Origin: Dehalococcoidia bacterium
GTDB lineage: Bacteria; Chloroflexota; Dehalococcoidia; UBA1151; UBA1328
Reading direction: 5' to 3'
DNA length: 12,264 bases
NCBI GenBank assembly: GCA_030745955.1
Contig: JASLNQ010000041.1
Coordinates: 1 to 12,264, forward strand
A model generated the notes under the pieces. That model saw only the letters and a list, made by a program, of their open reading frames with translations, was not told the DNA's origin and searched no databases. The translations under genes were made by a program, and so were the position numbers. Of the stretch, positions 7,631-12,264 are shown one piece after another (the stretch's first letter is position 1; each line of letters starts with the position of its first letter).

Positions 7631-8923
7631 TTAGTCTCGGTCCTTTATTTCTGGATTCGAAATCGTATCCGGGTTAACCCCACCCCACGAATCGCGTAAC
7701 TTCACACGTCGTTCACCACGCCCGCCAACGACCTCGAAAACCGGGGACTCATGGCCGCCCCAGTGGTAGTGCTGGCCCGGCTCGTCGGTGACCTCGATAG
7801 TCACGTCCGAGCGGTCAAAAAGGTCGGGCCGCAGACGCGTACCGAGTCCCGGCCCCTCGGGTGCCAGCAGATAGCCGTCCTCGACCCTTATGTTGGTCTC
7901 GACGACCCTGTCGTACCAACCGCCCGTGCCGTAGAACGCCCGGCACGACTCCATCAGGTAAACGTTCGGCGCGTTCATCGAGACATGAGCGCAGGCAAAC
8001 ATATTGACCGGACCGGTCATGTCGTGCGGCGCAACCGGCCGTTGCTCCGCCTCGGCCATGATGCAGATCTTCCTGGTTTCGGTAATACCGCCGGTCCAGA
8101 TCAGGTCGGGCATCACAACCTCGGCAGCCCCCGCCCTCAGGTACTCCCGGAACTGGTACTTGCTGATTAGCCGCTCCGATACGCACACGGGGGCCTCGAT
8201 CTCGTCGGCCAACCGCAGGTGGCTTTCGACATTGGTGGGCTGGATCAACTCCTCCTGCCACATCATGTCGAGGTGGTCCATCGCCTTGCCGATCTTGATC
8301 GCCGAGTTAAGGTTCCACCTGCCGTGACCGTCGTTCGCCACTTCCAAACGGTCTCCGACAGCGGCACGAATCTCCTCAACCGGCTTAATCAAAAGCCTGA
8401 GGTCTTCGTTCGAAATATAGGTACCGCGGGTGAGATCGGCGAACTGGTCGGTGAAGGCCCACTTCATCGCCGTGATGCCCTCGTCCAGGAGGCTTTTGGC
8501 GAGCGTCCCAGGATCAAGTATCGCCATCTCCATGTCGTGGTTGTCGCCATACTGGCCGGTCGTGTTGTACGTACGGATACGGTCGCGGCACGCACCGCCC
8601 AGCATGTTGTAGATCGGCTGGCCTGCTACCTGCCCGGAGATATCCCACAGCGCAATGTCGATCGCCGATATCGCCCTGGCCTCAGCGCCTGCGTATCCGT
8701 AGGCATTCGCCATATCGAACATGTCCCGCCAGTGCCGCTCGATGGCCAGTGGGTCTTTCCCAATCAGCATCGGTGCGAACATCTCGTGTACGCATCCGTC
8801 CACGGCCCGCGGGCCGAAATACGTTTCCCCGAGGCCAACTTGCCCTGAGTCGGTCTTCACCTGCACCCACGTGATCGCCGGGAATTCGGCAAGGTGGACC
8901 GTTTCGATTGACGTGATCTTCAA
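7631..8923 (-). CDS. Enolase-superfamily sugar-acid dehydratase (mandelate racemase/GalD-like)
   Basis: A 430-residue member of the mandelate racemase/muconate lactonizing enzyme family. An N-terminal capping domain (about 1-115) precedes the (beta/alpha)7-beta barrel. Expected metal ligands are D198, E224 (in QEE) and E250 (in SER). D273 (PDLIWTGG) and H300 (APHD) form the His-Asp dyad. K154 sits on the second strand. D198-G-H200-G-R matches the D-x-H-G-R motif of galactonate dehydratase, where the histidine is the general acid. This supports syn-dehydration of a sugar acid to a 2-keto-3-deoxy acid in the cytoplasm; the exact sugar is unknown. The tail after about 365 is long and polar. The frame is open to 9169, but the extra 82 residues are low-similarity and overlap the divergent gene. 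TTG 8923 with GGAG 6 bases upstream gives the standard LKITSIETV start. It is read together with the SRPBCC gene. Confidence 0.88.
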   Translation of the reverse strand: MKITSIETVHLAEFPAITWVQVKTDSGQVGLGETYFGPRAVDGCVHEMFAPMLIGKDPLAIERHWRDMFDMANAYGYAGAEARAISAIDIALWDISGQVAGQPIYNMLGGACRDRIRTYNTTGQYGDNHDMEMAILDPGTLAKSLLDEGITAMKWAFTDQFADLTRGTYISNEDLRLLIKPVEEIRAAVGDRLEVANDGHGRWNLNSAIKIGKAMDHLDMMWQEELIQPTNVESHLRLADEIEAPVCVSERLISKYQFREYLRAGAAEVVMPDLIWTGGITETRKICIMAEAEQRPVAPHDMTGPVNMFACAHVSMNAPNVYLMESCRAFYGTGGWYDRVVETNIRVEDGYLLAPEGPGLGTRLRPDLFDRSDVTIEVTDEPGQHYHWGGHESPVFEVVGGRGERRVKLRDSWGGVNPDTISNPEIKDRD

Positions 8924-8929
8924 GTTGGG

Positions 8930-8933
8930 CTCC
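8930..8933 (-). promoter_or_regulatory. Shine-Dalgarno fixing the dehydratase TTG start
   Basis: GGAG on the minus strand, 6 bases before TTG 8923. With the first beta strand of the capping domain starting at the next residues, it decides against the upstream-extended frame. Confidence 0.6.
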
Positions 8934-9056
8934 GTCGGGTGAACGCCGGGTGTCGCCAGTGGCCTTCCCAATGGCAAAAAGATAGATTGCCGCCGTATTC
9001 TATGCGGCCTATCCTCACCGCGGCCCAAACAACCACTCGAAACAACCCGGACTGAT

Positions 9057-9061
9057 AAGGA
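9057..9061 (+). promoter_or_regulatory. Shine-Dalgarno supporting TTG start of the RraA-like gene
   Basis: AAGGA 9 bases before TTG 9071. No ATG occurs before residue 21, which is too deep in the fold, so TTG with this site is the best start. Confidence 0.55.
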
Positions 9062-9070
9062 CCCTGAACA

Positions 9071-9720
9071 TTGGCCGACAGCACCACCGACCGGCTTGCG
9101 AACTGCTACACCGGCGCCGTCTTCGACGTCATGCGAGAAATGGGGCATCCTGACTGTGCGCTGCCCCACGGCATTCGCCCCCTCGACGACACGCAGACAC
9201 TCGCCGGGCAGGCGTGGACCTGCAGCGGGCGAATCGACGACTCGATCTCAGACGATGAGTCGCTACTCAGCTGGACCGGACTCCTGGGCAAGGCGCCAGC
9301 AGACTCCGTGCTGGTGTGCCAGCCAAACGATTCAACGATCGCGCACATGGGCGAACTATCGGCCGAAACCCTCAAATACCGGGGTGTGCGCGGTTACGTA
9401 GTTGATGGCGGCACGCGCGACGCAGACTTCATCAAGAAACTCGGCTGGCCCATCTTCTTCCGCTATTACACCCCCGCGATGTCGTGGGCGTCTGGGGTGT
9501 CGAATCGATGGGCGAACCGATCGTAATCGGCGACGTCACGATATCCACCGGAGACTGGATACTGGCCGACATTGACGGCGTGGTGGTCGTGCCGGAATCG
9601 CTGATCGGCGATGTGCTCGATAAAACCGAGGAAATCATGTCGACCGAGAGTGAGTTGCGGACTATGATCCTCAGCGGAATGGACCCGCAGGAGGCCTACA
9701 GGAAATACCGGCTTTTCTGA
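9071..9720 (+). pseudogene. RraA-family aldolase-like gene, interrupted by a one-base frameshift
   Basis: Two overlapping frames together make one RraA/HMG-CHA aldolase-like protein of about 216 residues. The first frame (9071-9526) holds the active-site parts GELSAETLKYRGV (94-106) and VDGGTRDAD (111-119), in which R116 and D117 match the Arg and the Mg-site Asp of characterised RraA-type aldolases. After TP (134-135) it leaves the family and stops at 9526. The second frame, from about 9478 to 9720, continues as DVVGVWGVESMG, then GDVTISTGDWILADIDGVVVVP and a C-terminal helix with AYRKY, all typical. One extra base at the run of five C (9471-9475) or just after it would restore TP-R/A-DVVG. 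The start is TTG with AAGGA (9057-9061) 9 bases upstream. The probable role is retro-aldol cleavage or oxaloacetate-type decarboxylation of a keto acid. It may be a real pseudogene or a sequence error; the intact flanks favour a recent event or an error. Confidence 0.82.
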
Positions 9721-9731
9721 GCCAGTTATTT

Positions 9732-9752
9732 CACACGGTTCTACGTTGTGTG
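9732..9752. promoter_or_regulatory. Inverted repeat upstream of nuoE, possible operator
   Basis: CACAC (9732-9736) and GTGTG (9748-9752) form a 5-bp inverted repeat with an 11-base spacer. The right arm overlaps the proposed -35 box of the nuoE promoter. The arms are short and chance occurrence is quite possible; it could also be a weak 3' hairpin of the preceding gene. Confidence 0.25.
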
Positions 9753-9774
9753 GCCTATTGGGCTCTGCTAGGAT
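9747..9774 (+). promoter_or_regulatory. Candidate sigma70-type promoter for the nuoEF operon
   Basis: TTGTGT (9747-9752) and TAGGAT (9769-9774) are separated by 16 bases, and TG at 9766-9767 gives an extended -10 form. The site lies in the 101-base gap between the RraA-like gene and nuoE, about 50 bases before the nuoE start, where a promoter is expected. Downstream leader bases 9784-9799 contain a small ATTCG/CGAAT hairpin and a T6 run (9806-9811). The call is from consensus likeness only. Confidence 0.35.
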
Positions 9775-9815
9775 TGTGAACCGATTCGCAAAGTCGAATA
9801 TCCAGTTTTTTCGAT

Positions 9816-9819
9816 GAGG
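9816..9819 (+). promoter_or_regulatory. Unusually close Shine-Dalgarno of nuoE
   Basis: GAGG lies only 2 bases before ATG 9822, closer than the usual 5-9. The next codon is TTG (9825), which would be 5 bases from the same site, so translation may start at either codon. The protein family cannot decide between starts differing by one residue. Confidence 0.4.
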
Positions 9820-9821
9820 TT

Positions 9822-10319
9822 ATGTTGACAACTGCCGACACGGAGCGCGGCTCCCGGTTGCGTGAACAGATCAGGCAGGCGCTGAACTCGCAGCGACAGC
9901 CCACCATCACTGTCCTCTCATCTCTCCTGGCGGTGCAGGACTCGATCCACTACCTGCCCGACGAGGCCATCAACGAAACGGCGACTTTCTGCGGCTCCAC
10001 GATCAACGAAGTGTGGAGCGTCGCGTCGTTCTACACCAACTTCAAGTTCACTACTCCGGGGGAAAAGACCCTCGACGTGTGCTGGGGTCCTGCATGTCAT
10101 GTGCTTGGCGCACAGAGCATCCTCAACTCGGTCCACGGTGCACTCGAACTGGCCGAGGAAGGTGAAAGCCAGGATGGCAAGGTGAGCCTGAAGTACAACA
10201 CCTGCCTGGGTGCATGCGCGCAGGGTCCGTGTATTGCCATCGATCACCACCTGATCGGCAAGCAGACACCCGAATCGGCGGCGGCGATAGCAAGAGACCT
10301 ACGAGGACTCGAGGGCTAG
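9822..10319 (+). CDS. nuoE: NADH dehydrogenase 24-kDa subunit (NuoE/HoxE), 2Fe-2S thioredoxin-like
   Basis: A 165-residue NuoE/HoxE-type subunit. The N-terminal helical half (about 10-75) carries LPDEAINETA and SVASFYTNFKF, typical of the family. The C-terminal thioredoxin-like half binds a 2Fe-2S cluster through C87-x4-C92 (CWGPAC) and C128-x3-C132 (CLGAC), all four ligands present; an additional C137 follows. Its length matches ordinary NuoE. In complex I, NAD-reducing hydrogenases and NAD-dependent formate dehydrogenases this subunit sits beside NuoF and holds the off-path N1a cluster. The start is ATG 9822 or TTG 9825. The nuoF gene begins 33 bases after its stop, and a NuoG-like start follows, so the three form an electron-input module on the cytoplasmic side. 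Which complex they belong to is not visible here. Confidence 0.92.
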   Translation: MLTTADTERGSRLREQIRQALNSQRQPTITVLSSLLAVQDSIHYLPDEAINETATFCGSTINEVWSVASFYTNFKFTTPGEKTLDVCWGPACHVLGAQSILNSVHGALELAEEGESQDGKVSLKYNTCLGACAQGPCIAIDHHLIGKQTPESAAAIARDLRGLEG

Positions 10320-10352
10320 TCCGCAAACCGACCAGCTAGTAAAAGGAAACCG

Positions 10353-12074
10353 ATGCCAACGCCGTTCGAAGAACTCCAGGCCCGCGCCGCCAGGCGCTGG
10401 GAGGAGCTGACTGCCGGCGAAAACGCATGGATCCGGGTCGGGGGCGGCACATCGGGCCAGGCTGTCGGTGCCGACGCGGTGTTCGACGCCTTCAAGACCC
10501 ACGTGGAATCTTCAGGCGCGAAGGCCAATGTTTCGATGGTCGGTGCGCTCGGACTGATGTACATGGAACCGCAGGTCGACGTGCTGATGCCAGATGGCTC
10601 ACGCATCTACTACGGGAACGTTCGACCGGAAGAAGCGGCAACCATCGTCGAGCAGCATGTGATGAACGGCGAACCGCTCCTCGATCGTGCATTTGCCTGC
10701 TCCGGCGGCGATGGCTTGAAGACCGGCGGCCTGCCAACCCTCGAAAGCATGCCGATGGTCGCCAGCCAGACCCGCATCGCCACCCGAAACTTCGGTGATA
10801 TCGACCCGCACGACCTCCTCCAGTACGTCGCCAACGACGGCTACTCCGGGCTGAACAAGGCCCTGACCGAGATGACGCCAGAGGAGATCGTCGAAGAGGT
10901 CAAGAACTCCGGCTTGCGTGGCCGCGGCGGGGCAGCGTTCCCCGCTGGCCTGAAGTGGAGCTTCCTGGCACCCTCGACCGCTCCGGTGAAGTACGTGCTC
11001 TGCAACTGCGAAGAGGGCGACCCCGGGGCGTTCAACGACAAGGGGATAATCGAGGCCGACCCGCATACGCTTATCGAGGGTCTGATCATCAACGGGTACG
11101 CGACCCGCTCAACCCACGGCTACGTTTTCATCCGCCAGGGCCACGAGTTTCCGATCAATGCGGCCCGTAAGGCCATCGAGGCGGCATACGAAGCCGGGTT
11201 GCTCGGTCAGAATATTCTCGGGACCGATTTCTCGTTTGAGATGGAAGTTTCGCTCACCGGCGACTCCTACGTGGCCGGTGAAGAGACCGCCCTTATGGAA
11301 GCCATCGAAGGCAAGCGTTCAACTCCCCGGTTCAAACCTCCGTTCCCCGCCGCGGCAGGCCTCTGGCAGAAGCCGACCAATATCAACAACGTCAAGACGA
11401 TCGCGTACGTCCCCGAATTAGTGCGAAACGGCTCGGAATGGTTCAAGGGCATCGGCACCGAGACGACGTCCGGTACCGCCATCGTCTGCCTCTCCGGCCA
11501 CATCAAGTACCCGGGGATGTATGAAGTCCCGATGGGGATGACCATCCGCGACGTGCTCGAAACAATCGGCGGTGGCGTTTCCGAGGGCGAGCGGATCAAG
11601 GTGCTCCAGGCGGGTGGACCGCTCAACGGGCTGCTTGGCGAAGAAGCCTTCGACACGATGATCGATTTCGACGCCATGTCAGCAGCGGGCGCGTCGATCG
11701 GCTCCGGTGGAATTATCGTTGGAAACGAAACGACGAACGTTGTCGACATGCTGCGGACACTCGTTGCGTTCAACCAATTCGAATCGTGCGGCAAATGCTT
11801 CCCGTGCCGACTCGGGAACACCCACATGCTCGAAATTCTCGACCGCATGTGCAAGAACAAGGCAAAACCGGCCGACCTCGCCCTGCTCCAGCGCGTTGGC
11901 AACTGCATGAAGGCAGGCTCGTTCTGTGGCCACGGTCAACTCGGCTACAACCCGATCGCATCGGCCCTGAAGTACTTTGGCGATGAGATCAAGTCCTGCC
12001 TCGACGGTGAGCTCGAACTGACCGGCGTCTTCGGTGGCGGCACCATGATCCTTCCCACCCGCACGCGACCCTAG
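10353..12074 (+). CDS. nuoF: NADH dehydrogenase 51-kDa subunit (NuoF/HoxF-like) with cysteine-less N-terminal domain
   Basis: A 573-residue NuoF/HoxF-type subunit, longer than the usual 420-450 of NuoF because of an extra N-terminal thioredoxin-like domain (about 1-110). The core has the NADH/FMN glycine-rich motif SGLRGRGGAAFPAGLKW (186-202), CNCEEGDPGAFND (217-229), GEETALMEAIEG (309-320), an SLBB domain (about 375-470) and the 4Fe-4S (N3) ligands C479, C482, C485 and C525 (ESCGKCFPCR then SFCGHG). NADH is oxidised at FMN and electrons pass to the cluster chain. In the N-terminal domain, the segments where HoxF/HndC relatives carry 2Fe-2S cysteines read VGGGTSGQAVGA and SMVGALGLMYMEP; the first Cys of the protein is C116. 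C-terminal ferredoxin domains of HndC are absent. Start ATG has AAGGA (10343-10347) 5 bases upstream. It sits between nuoE and the NuoG-like gene. Confidence 0.92.
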   Translation: MPTPFEELQARAARRWEELTAGENAWIRVGGGTSGQAVGADAVFDAFKTHVESSGAKANVSMVGALGLMYMEPQVDVLMPDGSRIYYGNVRPEEAATIVEQHVMNGEPLLDRAFACSGGDGLKTGGLPTLESMPMVASQTRIATRNFGDIDPHDLLQYVANDGYSGLNKALTEMTPEEIVEEVKNSGLRGRGGAAFPAGLKWSFLAPSTAPVKYVLCNCEEGDPGAFNDKGIIEADPHTLIEGLIINGYATRSTHGYVFIRQGHEFPINAARKAIEAAYEAGLLGQNILGTDFSFEMEVSLTGDSYVAGEETALMEAIEGKRSTPRFKPPFPAAAGLWQKPTNINNVKTIAYVPELVRNGSEWFKGIGTETTSGTAIVCLSGHIKYPGMYEVPMGMTIRDVLETIGGGVSEGERIKVLQAGGPLNGLLGEEAFDTMIDFDAMSAAGASIGSGGIIVGNETTNVVDMLRTLVAFNQFESCGKCFPCRLGNTHMLEILDRMCKNKAKPADLALLQRVGNCMKAGSFCGHGQLGYNPIASALKYFGDEIKSCLDGELELTGVFGGGTMILPTRTRP

Positions 12075-12104
12075 TCCCAAGCTCAAGCATCCGGAGATTT
12101 CTGA

Positions 12105-12264
12105 ATGGCCGATGGAACTTCTTTCAAGATCGATGGCCGCGAGGTAGCAGCAAAGCCTGGCCAGACGATTCTGCAGGCGGCGCTCGATCAAGAAATCTAC
12201 ATTCCGTACCTCTGCTACTACCCGCTGATGAAGCCGCAGGGCTCCTGCCGGGCCTGCATGGTCG
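12105..12264 (+). CDS. NuoG/HoxU/FdhA-like 2Fe-2S protein, N-terminus only
   Basis: The first 53 codons of a gene cut by the right window edge. The visible part is a plant-type 2Fe-2S ferredoxin domain: a short beta hairpin with KIDGREVAAKPGQTILQAA (8-26), then IPYLCYYPLMKPQGSCRAC with C37-x10-C48-x2-C51, the same spacing as the N1b site of NuoG. The fourth ligand lies beyond the edge. ATG 12105 is preceded by GGAGA (12093-12097) 7 bases upstream and lies 30 bases after the nuoF stop, so it belongs to the same operon. It could be the NuoG subunit of complex I, a short HoxU-like protein or the N-terminus of a molybdopterin formate dehydrogenase; the visible residues do not separate these. Confidence 0.85.
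   Translation, partial: MADGTSFKIDGREVAAKPGQTILQAALDQEIYIPYLCYYPLMKPQGSCRACMV

Larger units (their letters stand above)
8924..9070. promoter_or_regulatory. Shared divergent intergenic region (dehydratase / RraA-like gene)
   Basis: These 147 bases separate two divergent start codons and must hold both promoters. A small inverted repeat GCCGC (8989-8993) / GCGGC (9004-9008) lies near the middle. TAGAAT on the minus strand (9002-8997) inside this repeat is a -10-like hexamer 74 bases before the dehydratase start, but no good -35 box precedes it. An A-rich run lies at 8975-8982. The repeat could be an operator co-ordinating both genes, yet no regulator gene is adjacent and the boxes are weak. 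The region-level claim is sound; the individual sites are tentative. Confidence 0.4.

Noticed and set aside
8219..8848. 209-residue plus-strand frame opposite the dehydratase
   Set aside because: Covers conserved barrel residues in antisense and shows no family features of its own.
8924..9169. 82-residue N-terminal extension of the dehydratase
   Set aside because: It has no resemblance to the capping domain, overlaps the divergent RraA-like gene by 99 bases, and a TTG with GGAG 6 bases upstream marks the usual family start.
9470..9480. Programmed -1 frameshift signal in the RraA-like gene
   Set aside because: CCC can re-pair but the following GCG cannot, no full slippery heptamer or downstream stem was evident, and the family is not known to use recoding.
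9484..9720. Separate small gene of 78 residues starting at GTG 9484
   Set aside because: It is the C-terminal third of the RraA family continuing directly from the first frame; no ribosome site precedes it.

Overview
The window reads as a GC-rich bacterial chromosome fragment. It is most likely from Chloroflexota, possibly a SAR202/Dehalococcoidia-type lineage. This placement is an inference from gene content: the DUF2298 ('Chlor_Arch_YYY') and TIGR03663 families are typical of Chloroflexota and archaea, and SAR202-type genomes are known for many enolase-superfamily and SDR paralogues. No rRNA, tRNA, CRISPR array, transposase or phage gene was seen. All gaps between genes are shorter than 150 bases.

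Region 1 (1-6329, + strand) is a tight four-gene membrane-glycan cluster. It holds a DUF2298 multi-pass protein cut by the left window edge, a TIGR03663/Agl23-like GT-C-type membrane protein starting at TTG, an AglD/LPG-synthase-TM (UPF0104) flippase-like protein, and an FAD-dependent amine-oxidase-like oxidoreductase joined to the flippase gene by an ATGA overlap. Together they suggest assembly and transfer of a lipid-linked sugar, as in archaeal-type protein or lipid glycosylation. An SDR dehydrogenase follows at 6379-7161.

Region 2 (7162-9720) looks catabolic. On the minus strand an enolase-superfamily sugar-acid dehydratase (TTG start) is followed by a small AHSA1/SRPBCC protein. Divergent from them, on the + strand, is an RraA-family aldolase-like gene broken by a one-base frameshift at a run of five C. 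A dehydratase and an aldolase sharing one 147-base divergent promoter region suggest a short sugar-acid degradation route. The convergent junction between the SDR and SRPBCC genes (7162-7220) holds a small hairpin joined to a G-quadruplex-type G-run motif.

Region 3 (9721-12264, + strand) is a respiratory or soluble NADH-dehydrogenase module: nuoE, a long nuoF with an N-terminal thioredoxin-like domain that has lost its cluster cysteines, and the start of a NuoG/HoxU/FdhA-like 2Fe-2S protein cut by the right edge. It probably forms one transcription unit from a candidate promoter near 9747-9774. Whether it feeds complex I, a hydrogenase or a formate dehydrogenase cannot be decided from this window.
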